Shown here one piece after another: positions 35,840 through 43,870 of a DNA stretch of 64,000 nucleotides; the first letter of the stretch is position 1; the number at the start of each line of letters is the position of its first letter. Under the pieces are notes generated by a model. It was not told where the DNA came from. It was given only the letters and a program-made list of their open reading frames with translations, and searched no databases. Source of the DNA: Halorubrum sp. 2020YC2 (GTDB lineage: Archaea > Halobacteriota > Halobacteria > Halobacteriales > Haloferacaceae). The translations under genes and the position numbers were made by a program. The DNA lies in assembly GCF_018623055.1 (NCBI RefSeq), contig NZ_CP076019.1:186001-250000 (forward strand). Direction: 5' to 3'.

Positions 35840-36892
35840 TCAGACGAGTCGCGCCGCGATGCGCGCCGCGCCGTCCGCGGCCGCGACTGCGGGCTCGTCG
35901 GGCGAGACGACCTCGACGTCGCGGTCGAGCTCGTCGCTGAGGCGCTTCTCGAACTCCTCGGTCAGCCCGGGGATGCACGCCATGCCGCCGGTGGCGGCGA
36001 GGGGGCGCCCGAGCGCCAGCTGGTAGGGCTTCATGTGGTCGTTCGCGAGCTCGGGGAGGAACTCGTTGGCGACGACGTCGACCGCCTCGTCGATGTAGCG
36101 GTCGATCGGCTCCTGAACGCCGCGGTCGACGGTGAACTCGTGACTCCCGCCGCCGGGCTGTTGAACCACGTCGGTGAACGGCTCGAAGTCGTACACGTTG
36201 CCGTGCTGCTCTTTGTACTCCCGCGCGGTCGTCCGGTCGATGTGGACCCGGCCCTGGGTCTCCTCCTCGACGGCGGCGACGATCCGGCGGTCGACCTCGT
36301 TGCCCGTCACCGAGCCGGTCGAGAACGGCGAGAGCTGCTCGCCGCGCCGGTAGGCGCACGCCTCCATCGTCGTCGAGCCGAGGTTCACTGAGACGAACAC
36401 CTCGTCGATGGCGTCGAGGTCGTCGCCGTAGGCGGGGATCGCCCCGCACAGCGACTCGGGGTAGCTCCGGGTCTCGACCTCACCGATGGAGGAGCCCTCG
36501 ATCACCGACTTGAGGTTCTCGACGCCCGCCTCGTTGTCGATGGTCGGGACCGCGTAGACGACCGCGCTGTCCTCGGGCACGTCGTGGGCGTCCACGACCG
36601 CCTCGAAGAAGCGCTCGGCGTCAGCGACGCTGTCGTCGTCCTCGGGGAGGCCCGAGCGCAGCATGAAGCGCACGCGGTCGGGGTACTCGACCGCGGCCTC
36701 CTCGCCGAACAGCACCTTCTCCTCGCCGGTGATGGCGTCCTCGTAGGTCGCCAGACAGGTCAGCACCGAGTGGCGCTCGCGCCCCCCGCGTCCGTCGGGG
36801 ATGTCGAGCACCGTTCGGGTGCTGCCCAGTTTCACGCCGACCGCTGCCGATTCGTCCGATTCGTTGATGTCCGTGGATTCGTCGTCGCTCAT
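35840..36892 (-). CDS. Actin-like cytoskeletal ATPase (salactin/volactin-like)
   Basis: 350 residues of the actin/Hsp70-fold superfamily. The phosphate-1 loop is near the N-terminus (AVGVKLGSTRTVLD), a phosphate-2 segment is FVSVNLGSTTMEACAYRRGE, and the adenosine-binding loop is ATGGMACIPGL near residue 305. The acidic tail-like N-terminus is haloarchaeal. It resembles the polymerising actin homologues studied in Halobacterium (salactin) and Haloferax (volactin), which act in cell growth and shape. Which of the two it corresponds to cannot be judged. ATG overlaps the upstream FlaD/E-domain gene by ATGA. Confidence 0.82.
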   Translation of the reverse strand: MSDDESTDINESDESAAVGVKLGSTRTVLDIPDGRGGRERHSVLTCLATYEDAITGEEKVLFGEEAAVEYPDRVRFMLRSGLPEDDDSVADAERFFEAVVDAHDVPEDSAVVYAVPTIDNEAGVENLKSVIEGSSIGEVETRSYPESLCGAIPAYGDDLDAIDEVFVSVNLGSTTMEACAYRRGEQLSPFSTGSVTGNEVDRRIVAAVEEETQGRVHIDRTTAREYKEQHGNVYDFEPFTDVVQQPGGGSHEFTVDRGVQEPIDRYIDEAVDVVANEFLPELANDHMKPYQLALGRPLAATGGMACIPGLTEEFEKRLSDELDRDVEVVSPDEPAVAAADGAARIAARLV

Positions 36893-37374
36893 TGGTCACT
36901 CGCACACGAAGCGATCCGGACGATGGAGACGAGGCTGATCCGGTGGTCCGCGGGCGTGAACGGCCGGTCGCGCGTCGGGGCGTCGAACCCCTCGAGGCGG
37001 CGCGTCAGCGCCGCGACCGCGTCGTCTCCGACCCAGTCGAGTTCGGCGTAGTAGGACAGCGCGTCCCGGCTCCGCACGTGACCGCCGACGTCGACGAGGT
37101 AACCGAGCCACTTGCCGAGTTCGCGTTCCGCCGCGGGCGACGCCGGGATAGCCGTCAGGTACGGCTTCTCCCCCGCGCCGTCGCCGTTCAACCGCGCACC
37201 ACGCTGACGCTGGAGCAGCTCCGTGAACGCGGCCGAGCGCGCCGCTTGCTCGGCCCGGTTCCGGTTCGGCCGCCGGAGCGCCCGCTCCCGAGGCGCTCCG
37301 TCCGCGCCGTCTCGCGGTGCGTCCGCGATCCGGCGCAGCTCTCGTACGTCGTATCGTCGTGGATTCAGACTCAT
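36889..37374 (-). CDS. FlaD/FlaE-domain protein coupled to the actin homologue
   Basis: 161 residues. The C-terminal half matches the archaellum accessory FlaD/E domain: KPYLTAIPASPAAERELGKW, LGYLVDVGGHVRSRDALSYY, then DWVGDDAVAALTRRLEGF. The N-terminal half is basic (Arg-rich), unusual for this proteome. It stands alone, away from archaellum genes, and its stop overlaps the actin start (ATGA), so the two proteins are made together. A role linking the cytoskeleton to a polar structure is a reasonable guess. Confidence 0.8.
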   Translation of the reverse strand: MSLNPRRYDVRELRRIADAPRDGADGAPRERALRRPNRNRAEQAARSAAFTELLQRQRGARLNGDGAGEKPYLTAIPASPAAERELGKWLGYLVDVGGHVRSRDALSYYAELDWVGDDAVAALTRRLEGFDAPTRDRPFTPADHRISLVSIVRIASCASDQ

Positions 37375-37506
37375 GTTCCGTCCGTCGTTCGCGTCCGTAC
37401 TCGAACCCTCTCGGCGGGCTCATATGATAGTTGGCCCTCAGTTATCACCGGTGAGAAACTACCGGGGGACTCCTCTGCCCGCGCTCCTCGCCTGATTCCG
37501 CCCGCG

Positions 37507-38022
37507 CTACTCGTCTGACTCCGCCCACGGGAGCGGCTCGGTACACCAGTAACAGAAGCCGAGGTCGGCGTCGGTCTCCTGCCCGCAGTTCGGGCACGTC
37601 ACTTCGAGCGTCTCGCCGTCCCCGCCGCTGATCGCCGCGGCCGGCGGGTTCCGACCGCTCTCCGGGCCGTCCTCGCCCTCCGCGCTCGCGGCGCGGCGGC
37701 GCATCGCCTCGGCGGCGGCGTCGGCCCGCTCGCGCTCCGCGACATCCGCCCGTCCGACGAGGTACGCGTCGAGCGCCGACAGCGCGAACAGGAGGGCGAC
37801 GGGCAGCGCCACGTCGGTCGGGATCGCGGCCGACGCCGCGGCGGGATCGGCGAGGGGGTCGACCGGCTCGACGTCGTACAGCGCGAACAGGGCCACCCCG
37901 CCGCCGACGACCGTCAGGTGCCACAGCAGCGCCCGCCCCCACCGGCGCAGCGAGAGGTGGCCGAGCCCCGGAAGGACCAGCGCGAGCACGGCGGCGAGGA
38001 CGGGACGCAACTGGCTTCGCAT
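37507..38022 (-). CDS. Membrane protein with C-terminal zinc ribbon
   Basis: 171 residues. Spans are visible at about 8-25 (PVLAAVLALVLPGLGHLSL), 33-50 (LLWHLTVVGGGVALFAL) and 70-90. A charged linker follows, then a zinc ribbon CPNCGQETDADLGFCYWC near the end. Haloarchaea have many such proteins of unknown role. ATG 38020-38022 is chosen because it directly precedes the first span. Confidence 0.78.
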   Translation of the reverse strand: MRSQLRPVLAAVLALVLPGLGHLSLRRWGRALLWHLTVVGGGVALFALYDVEPVDPLADPAAASAAIPTDVALPVALLFALSALDAYLVGRADVAERERADAAAEAMRRRAASAEGEDGPESGRNPPAAAISGGDGETLEVTCPNCGQETDADLGFCYWCTEPLPWAESDE

Positions 38023-38173
38023 ACGGCCCGGCTTCGCCCGGCCGGTATTTAGGCCTGCGGTGTCGTCCCGAGCGCCGGGAGCCCTCGACCCGCCCGCCGC
38101 GCCCGCACCCTCTCCGGACCGGTTTTCGTCTGGGATAACAACCGTTAATCGCGGCCCGCTCGTCCGCCGCCAC

Positions 38174-39109
38174 ATGAGCAGCCAGCGGGCGACCGCGTTC
38201 GTCCCGGGTCACGTCACCGCCTTCTTCAGCGCGCACCCCGCCGACGACCCCGCGGTCGCCGGGTCGCGCGGCGCGGGCGTGACGCTCACCGACGGCGTGA
38301 CCGTCCGGGTGTCGGCGCCGGACGGTGCGGCCGACGGAACGGGGATCGACGACGAGGTCGCGGGCGGCGCGAGCGAGGCCGTCGGCTCCCGCACGATCGA
38401 CGGCGAGAGCGGGTCGATCGGCACGGTCGACGACGTCCTCGACGGACTGGGCGCCGCCGCCGCCGACGTCGCGGTCGAGACCGATCTCCCGATCGGCGCC
38501 GGCTTCGGCGTCTCCGGCGCGGCGGCGCTGGGGGCCGCGCTCGCGGCGAACGCCGCGTTCGACTTGGGCCGCTCCGAGAACGAACTCGTCCGGACCGCCC
38601 ACGCCGCGGAGGTCGGCCGCGGGACCGGCCTCGGTGACGTCGTCGCGCAGGCGCGCGGCGGGGTCCCGGTCCGGCTGGAGCCGGGCGCCCCGGGCGTCGG
38701 AGCGCTCGACGGGGTGCCGGCGACGGCGCGCGTCGAGTACGTCACCTTCGGTGAGCTGTCGACGGAGGCGGTGTTGGGCGGCGACACGGCGGCCCTCTCC
38801 GCGGCCGGCGAGGAGGCGCTCGACCGGCTCCGGGCGGACCCGCGGCTCCCGACGCTGATGGACGCCGCCCGCGAGTTCGCCCGCGGGGCGGACCTCCTCG
38901 TCCCGGAAGTTGCCGAGGCGCTCGCGGCGGTCGAGTCGGCCGGCGATGAGGGGACGGAGGGGGGGGACGACCCCGGGGCCGCGATGGCGATGCTCGGGCG
39001 CACCGTCTTCGCACTCGGGACCGGGCTCTCGGACGCGGGCTACGACCCCGAAGTCTGTCGGGTCGACGCCGCCGGCGCGCGGCTCGTCGACGGCCGTGAC
39101 CGGCGATAA
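38174..39109 (+). CDS. Pantoate kinase (GHMP family)
   Basis: 311 residues. The GHMP ATP-binding loop is LPIGAGFGVSGAAALGAAL near residues 107-125. The N-terminal ATAFVPGHVTAFFSAHP is typical of archaeal pantoate kinase, which phosphorylates pantoate to 4-phosphopantoate in the archaeal coenzyme A route. The partner phosphopantothenate synthetase is not in the window. ATG 38174 is chosen because homology begins there. Confidence 0.88.
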   Translation: MSSQRATAFVPGHVTAFFSAHPADDPAVAGSRGAGVTLTDGVTVRVSAPDGAADGTGIDDEVAGGASEAVGSRTIDGESGSIGTVDDVLDGLGAAAADVAVETDLPIGAGFGVSGAAALGAALAANAAFDLGRSENELVRTAHAAEVGRGTGLGDVVAQARGGVPVRLEPGAPGVGALDGVPATARVEYVTFGELSTEAVLGGDTAALSAAGEEALDRLRADPRLPTLMDAAREFARGADLLVPEVAEALAAVESAGDEGTEGGDDPGAAMAMLGRTVFALGTGLSDAGYDPEVCRVDAAGARLVDGRDRR

Positions 39110-39138
39110 GGACTTTGCGCCTCTCGCCGGAGTAGCGC

Positions 39139-39714
39139 ATGGCCGAGTCGCTCCGCTCGTTCTTCGACGAACTGCTCGAATCGGTGCTGGTCATCAACTC
39201 CGACCTGTACAAGACTGGGGGCATCGAACTCGACGAGGCCGCGCTCCCGGCGGTGTTCGAGGGGCTCGACGAGGTCCCGTTTCGGGTCCGCGGCTACCCC
39301 GCCTCGAACAAGGAGAAGCTCCTCCTCATCATCACCTCGCGGGTGATAGAGCGGATCGCGGCCGAACACGGGACGGGGACGCTGCGCGCCTCGTTCCAGC
39401 GCCTCTCGCGGATCGACGACGAGCGCGGCACCCGGTCGGTGTACGAGCGCGTCGCCGGGAGCGGCGTCGACGTCCACGTGTACGGCGTCGGTGACGTGGA
39501 CCCGCTGTCGTCGCTGCCCGTGACGGTCCACAGCGGGACCTCCTACCCGTACCGGCGGTCGTGGTTCGTCGTGTTCACGCCGCCCGAGGGGGTCGACGGC
39601 GACCACGTCGCGCTGCTCGCGCTCGAAGACGAGCCGAACGTCTGGGACGGCTTCTGGACGTTCCGCCCGGAGCTCGTGACGCGGATCGAGCGGTATATCG
39701 CGGAACACGTCTGA
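39139..39714 (+). CDS. DICT sensory domain protein
   Basis: 191 residues. The core VYERVAGSGVDVHVYGVGDVD, then RRSWFVVFTPPEG and ALLALEDEPNVWDGFWTF, fits the DICT domain found with two-component sensors. No kinase domain is present. The last residues (RPELVTRIERYIAEHV) are helical. It follows pantoate kinase by 29 bases but is probably unrelated. Repeat element 4 starts 56 bases after its stop. Confidence 0.72.
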   Translation: MAESLRSFFDELLESVLVINSDLYKTGGIELDEAALPAVFEGLDEVPFRVRGYPASNKEKLLLIITSRVIERIAAEHGTGTLRASFQRLSRIDDERGTRSVYERVAGSGVDVHVYGVGDVDPLSSLPVTVHSGTSYPYRRSWFVVFTPPEGVDGDHVALLALEDEPNVWDGFWTFRPELVTRIERYIAEHV

Positions 39715-39769
39715 GGCGGACGGTTAGGGGAGAACCGTCGGATCGAGGCGGCGGCGATATAATCATCTA

Positions 39770-40163
39770 GCGGTGGCGCGTGCCGACGAGCGCCCGGAGG
39801 GCGCGAGTCGCACGCGCGAGGGAGTCGCTGGCGCCATCGGCGCCAGCGACGAGGCTGGGGAGGTGTGAGGTGCGGTCGCGGTGCTGTGCGGGGTGGGACT
39901 CAAAGGGGAAGCCGGGAGGACGAAGACGCGCGACGCAAGGACCGCAGGAACGAGTGAAACGAGTGACGAGGACCGTGGTTCGAGAGAGCAAAGCTCTCTC
40001 GTCATCACGAGACGCCTTCGGCGTCTCGAACGACAGCGAGCGCATCGAGTCCTCCCGGCTGGGGCTTTGGCGGTGTTCACCACAGAGTCACAGATCACGT
40101 ATAGCCGAGCGGCTGGGGCTTTGGCGGTGTCCACCACCAAGTCACAATCACGCACGTATTCCG
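39770..40163 (+). repeat. Structured intergenic repeat element, copy 4
   Basis: Plus-strand copy. It opens GCGGTGGCGCGTGCC. P1 inner helix is CGAC/GTCG with tandem GA opposite GA. P2 is a perfect 12-bp stem GTCGCTGGCGCC/GGCGCCAGCGAC. P3 is AGCCGGGAGGAC/GTCCTCCCGGCT. The P3 loop carries a 48-bp double hairpin (39981-40028) identical to one in copy 5. Two 3' modules follow with a 54-bp period (GGGGCTTTGG at 40061 and 40115). It lies directly upstream of srp54, whose promoter (AAAGCTTTACC near 40188) follows. Confidence 0.85.
39981..40028. repeat. 48-bp double-hairpin insert in element 4
   Basis: CGAGAGAGC/GCTCTCTCG around AAA and CGAGACGCC/GGCGTCTCG around TTC, separated by TCATCA. Each is a perfect 9-3-9 hairpin. 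The reverse complement recurs exactly at 41769-41816 within element 5. It sits in the loop of P3, a place where an added hairpin would not disturb the main structure. Confidence 0.9.
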
Positions 40164-40213
40164 CGGCCGCCGACGAACAAAGCTTTACCGCGTCGCCCGC
40201 CTAGCTCCGGCAA

Positions 40214-41608
40214 ATGGTACTCGACGACCTCGGTACGTCCCTGCGGAGCAGCCTCGACAAGCTCCAGGGGAAGTCCCGACTCTCCGAGAGCGACGTCGAG
40301 GAGATCGTCAAGGAGATCCAGCGCTCCCTCCTCTCGGCCGACGTCGACGTCTCCCTCGTCATGGAGCTGTCGGACTCGATCAAGTCCCGCGCGCTCGAAG
40401 AGGAGCCGCCGGGCGGCACCACCGCGAAGGACCACGTCCTCCGGATCGTCTACGAGGAGATGGTCGAACTGGTGGGCGACTCCACCGAACTCCCCTTAGA
40501 AAACCAGACGATCCTGCTCGCCGGGCTTCAGGGGTCGGGGAAGACCACCTCCGCGGCGAAGATGGCGTGGTGGTTCTCGAAGAAGGGACTCCGCCCCGCG
40601 GTCATCCAGACCGACACGTTCCGGCCGGGCGCGTACGATCAGGCGAAACAGATGTGCGAGCGCGCAGAGGTCGAGTTCTACGGGAACCCCGACAACGACG
40701 ACCCGGTCGACATCGCGCGCACCGGTCTCGAAGAGACCGAAGACGCCGACGTCCACATCGTCGACACGGCGGGCCGGCACGCGCTCGAAGACGACCTCAT
40801 CGCGGAGATAGAGGAGATCGAGGGCGTCGTCGACCCCGACCGCTCGCTGCTCGTCTTGGACGCCGCGATCGGGCAGGGCGCGAAAGAGCAGGCCCGCCAG
40901 TTCGAGGAGTCGATCGGCATCGAGGGCGTGATGATCACCAAGCTCGACGGGACCGCGAAAGGTGGGGGCGCGCTGACCGCGGTCAACGAGACCGACTCCT
41001 CCATCGCCTTCCTCGGCACCGGCGAGACGGTGCAGGACATCGAGCGCTTCGAGCCGTCCGGGTTCATCTCCCGGCTGCTCGGGATGGGGGACCTGAAACA
41101 GCTCTCCGAGCGCGTCGAGCGCGCGATGCAGGAGACCCAAGAGGAGGACGACGACTGGGACCCCGAGGACATGCTTCAGGGCGAGTTCACCCTGAAGGAC
41201 ATGAAACGCCAGATGGACGCGATGAACAAGATGGGACCGCTCGACCAGGTGATGGACATGATCCCCGGGCTGGGCGGCGGGATGATGGACGAACTCCCGG
41301 ACGACGCGATGGACGTCACCCAAGACCGGATGCGCCGGTTCGAGCGCATCATGGACTCGATGACGGAGGAGGAGCTAGAGAACCCCCGCGTCGTCGGCCA
41401 GTCCCGCGTCGAGCGGATCGCCCGCGGCTCCGGCACCGACGAGGAGACGGTCCAGCAGCTCTTAGAGCAGCACTCGATGATGGAGGAGACGATCGGCCAG
41501 TTCCAGGGGATGGGCGAGGGCGACATGCAGCGCATGATGAAGAAGATGGGCGGCGAGGGCGGCGGCGGTCTCGGCGACATGATGGGCGGCGGCAAAGGGC
41601 CGTTTTAA
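40214..41608 (+). CDS. srp54: Signal recognition particle 54 kDa protein
   Basis: 464 residues. Residues 1-90 form the N helical bundle. The GTPase domain has G1 [13 protein letters not shown] near 105, [18 protein letters not shown] near 190 and [13 protein letters not shown] near 243. The C-terminal M domain (about 300-464) is rich in methionine and binds 7S RNA and signal peptides. It delivers ribosome-nascent chains to FtsY and Sec. The gene is flanked by inverted copies of the structured element, and its TAA stop falls in the TTTTAAATAG edge of element 5. Confidence 0.97.
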   Translation: MVLDDLGTSLRSSLDKLQGKSRLSESDVEEIVKEIQRSLLSADVDVSLVMELSDSIKSRALEEEPPGGTTAKDHVLRIVYEEMVELVGDSTELPLENQTILLAGLQGSGKTTSAAKMAWWFSKKGLRPAVIQTDTFRPGAYDQAKQMCERAEVEFYGNPDNDDPVDIARTGLEETEDADVHIVDTAGRHALEDDLIAEIEEIEGVVDPDRSLLVLDAAIGQGAKEQARQFEESIGIEGVMITKLDGTAKGGGALTAVNETDSSIAFLGTGETVQDIERFEPSGFISRLLGMGDLKQLSERVERAMQETQEEDDDWDPEDMLQGEFTLKDMKRQMDAMNKMGPLDQVMDMIPGLGGGMMDELPDDAMDVTQDRMRRFERIMDSMTEEELENPRVVGQSRVERIARGSGTDEETVQQLLEQHSMMEETIGQFQGMGEGDMQRMMKKMGGEGGGGLGDMMGGGKGPF

Positions 41609-42049
41609 ATAGTATCTCATCCGCGAACTGATTAGAAATCGTCGCCCACGCGGGCGACGGCGAATGCTTCCAACTCCCCAGCCGGTCACTTATAAACAGC
41701 CAATTGCGGATCGACGGCGAACACCTCCAAAGCCCCAGCCGGGAGGGCTCGGTGCGCTCGCTGTCGTTCGAGACGCCGAAGGCGTCTCGTGATGACGAGA
41801 GAGCTTTGCTCTCTCGAACCACGGTCCTCGGCGCTCACTCCGTTCGCGCCTGCGGTCCTTACGTCGCGCGCCTTCGCCCTCCCGGCTGCCCCTTTGAGTC
41901 CCACCCCGCACAGCGACCGCACCGCACCTCACGCCTCCCCAGCCTCGTCGGGCGCGTCCTTCGGGCTCCCTTCGGTCGCCCTCGGAGCGCCCGACTCCCT
42001 CACGCGTGTGACTCGCGCCCTCCGGGCGCTCGTCAGCACGCGCCACCGC
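41606..42049 (-). repeat. Structured intergenic repeat element, copy 5
   Basis: Minus-strand copy between srp54 and an MFS gene. P1 has inner helix TGAC/GTCA, a compensated variant. P2 is GTCGGGCGC/GCGCCCGAC with an extra inner hairpin. P3 is CAGCCGGGAGGGC/GCCCTCCCGGCTG. It shares about 75 identical bases with copy 4 in the P3 loop. A second, degenerate module (GAATGCTTCCAACTCCCCAG on the plus strand at about 41663) ends next to the srp54 stop, 56 bases from the intact one. A TTATAAAC segment separates the two. Confidence 0.85.
41769..41816. repeat. 48-bp double-hairpin insert in element 5
   Basis: Exact reverse complement of 39981-40028: two 9-3-9 hairpins joined by TGATGA. The identity over at least 70 bases including flanks, while the rest of the two elements differs by many bases, indicates recent gene conversion or recent copying between the elements flanking srp54. 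Confidence 0.9.
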
Positions 42050-42136
42050 GGAAATCGAGGTAACAAGATCGATCCCTACCGGCAGTCCCCGAGCGCTTCA
42101 GGCCCTTTATACGGGTGACCGGGCTACGCTCCGCCG

Positions 42137-43366
42137 ATGGACCGCGACCGGATCGGCGAGTACGACGCCTTGATCCTCGTCTCGCTGATCTGGTTCCTCG
42201 GGAAGTTCGTCCGCTACCTCTTCCCGCCGCTGTTCGAGTCGATTCAGGGCGCCTACGGCGTGAGCAACGCCACCGTCGGGACCGCGTTCACGGGGTTCAT
42301 GGTCGTGTACGCCCTCCTCCAGTTCCCGAGCGGCGCGGTCGCGGACCGGCTCGGCCCGGTGCGGGTGATCGTCGCCGGCGCGCTCGTCGCCGGCGCGGGG
42401 TCGCTCGCCATCGTCTTCGACGCCCCCTTCGCCGCCCTCGTCGCGGCGATGCTCGTCGTCGGCGCGGGGACGGGCGTCCACAAGACCGTCTCCGTGCGGC
42501 TGATCGCCCGCGTCTACCCCGCCCGCACCGGACGGATGCTCGGCGCGCACGACACGCTCGGCGCGATGGGCGGGGTGGCCGCGCCCGCGGTCGTCGTCGC
42601 CGTCCTCTCGGCGCCGCCCGCGCTCGCGGCCGTCCTCGCGTACCTCCCCGGCGCCGACTGGCGCGCGCCGTTCCTCCTCACCGGCGTCCTCGCCGTCGGC
42701 CTCGCGGTCGCGACCGCGGTCCGGCTCTCCGGGTCGCCCGCGGCGACCGGGGGGAGCGACGCCGACGGCGACGACTCGCCGGGGACGCGCGAGTACCTCC
42801 GGCTGTTCCGGAACCCGCGCTTCTCGGCGTTCGTGCTGGTGACGGTCGGGTTCTCGTTCGCGCACAACGGGCTGGTCGCGTTTCTCCCGCTGTACCTCTC
42901 GGAGGCCGCCGGGCTGGCGACGTCGACCGCGAACCTCCTCTACTCGCTCGTCTTCGCGGTGACGTTCGTCCAGCTGGTCACCGGCGACCTCTCCGACCGC
43001 GTCGGGCGGTTCCCCGTGATGGTCGGCACGCTCGGGTTGGCCGCGGCGGCGCTCGTCGCGCTCGTCTCACTCCCGGGCCTCGGGCTCGGCGCCGTCGCGG
43101 CCGCCGTCGTCGTCGCCGCGTTCGGACTCGGCTCGCACGGCTTCCAGCCCGTGCGCAGCGCCTACCTGATGGAACTGCTCCCAGAGCGGCTCGCCGGTGG
43201 GGGGCTGGGCGTCGTCCGGACGCTGCTCATGGGCGCCGGCGCGCTCGCGCCGAGCGCGGTCGGCGTCACCGCGGACGCGGTCGGGTTCCGCCCCGCGTTC
43301 GGGCTGCTCGCCGGGTCGATGGGCCTCGCCGCGGTCGTCGCGGGCGGGCTCTGGGTGACGGAGTAA
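42137..43366 (+). CDS. Major facilitator superfamily transporter
   Basis: 409 residues with 12 predicted spans in two halves joined by a polar loop near residue 215 (PAATGGSDADGDDSPGTRE). The first-half signature is FPSGAVADRLGPVRVIVAGA, and the second-half equivalent is VTGDLSDRVGRFPVMVGTLG. The substrate is not predictable. The family includes exporters of drugs or small metabolites. A TATA-like CCTTTATACGGG lies about 30 bases before ATG 42137, so it has its own promoter. Confidence 0.87.
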   Translation: MDRDRIGEYDALILVSLIWFLGKFVRYLFPPLFESIQGAYGVSNATVGTAFTGFMVVYALLQFPSGAVADRLGPVRVIVAGALVAGAGSLAIVFDAPFAALVAAMLVVGAGTGVHKTVSVRLIARVYPARTGRMLGAHDTLGAMGGVAAPAVVVAVLSAPPALAAVLAYLPGADWRAPFLLTGVLAVGLAVATAVRLSGSPAATGGSDADGDDSPGTREYLRLFRNPRFSAFVLVTVGFSFAHNGLVAFLPLYLSEAAGLATSTANLLYSLVFAVTFVQLVTGDLSDRVGRFPVMVGTLGLAAAALVALVSLPGLGLGAVAAAVVVAAFGLGSHGFQPVRSAYLMELLPERLAGGGLGVVRTLLMGAGALAPSAVGVTADAVGFRPAFGLLAGSMGLAAVVAGGLWVTE

Positions 43367-43393
43367 CTGGCTCCTACACGGCGCTCGCAACGC

Positions 43394-43816
43394 TCAGTCG
43401 AGGCTCCCGGGCTCGAACGCCTCCGGGTCGAACTCGTGGTCGCGGAGCCGGTCGGCGTCGACCGCCCGCAGGACGGACTCGTTCGTGGCCTCCAGGACGA
43501 CCGGCGGGGCGACCCCCGCCTCGGCCGCCTCCAGCCACCGACCGACGCAGAGACACCAGCGGTCGCCCGGCTCCAGCCCCGGGAAGTCGAACTCGGGGCG
43601 CGGCGTGATCAGGTCGTTGCCGCGGTCGCGGCTGTACTCGAGAAACTCGGCCGTGAGGACCGCACAGAGCGTGTGCTCTCCGGCGTCGCCGTCGACGTCG
43701 CGGCAGCGCCCGTCGCGGAGGTACCCCGTGACGGGGTCGCGGCCGCAGGGGGCCAGTTCGTCGCCGAACACGTTGCGCTCGTCGCGGTCGTCGTCGTGAC
43801 TGTCGTCCGCTGACAC
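43394..43816 (-). CDS. DUF2237 family protein
   Basis: 140 residues, matching the full domain. Conserved features are NVFGDELAPCGRDPVTGYLRD near the start, CAVLTAEFLEYSRDRGNDL, and PGLEPGDRWCLCVGRWLEA. DUF2237 proteins are small and conserved in bacteria and archaea, with no established function. The two invariant cysteine regions suggest a ligand or metal role. It is divergent from polX across 54 bases. Confidence 0.87.
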   Translation of the reverse strand: MSADDSHDDDRDERNVFGDELAPCGRDPVTGYLRDGRCRDVDGDAGEHTLCAVLTAEFLEYSRDRGNDLITPRPEFDFPGLEPGDRWCLCVGRWLEAAEAGVAPPVVLEATNESVLRAVDADRLRDHEFDPEAFEPGSLD

Positions 43817-43870
43817 GGATCACGGTTCCCGCCCCGTCGACATAAGTGGGACGCCGACGAACGGTGACCG

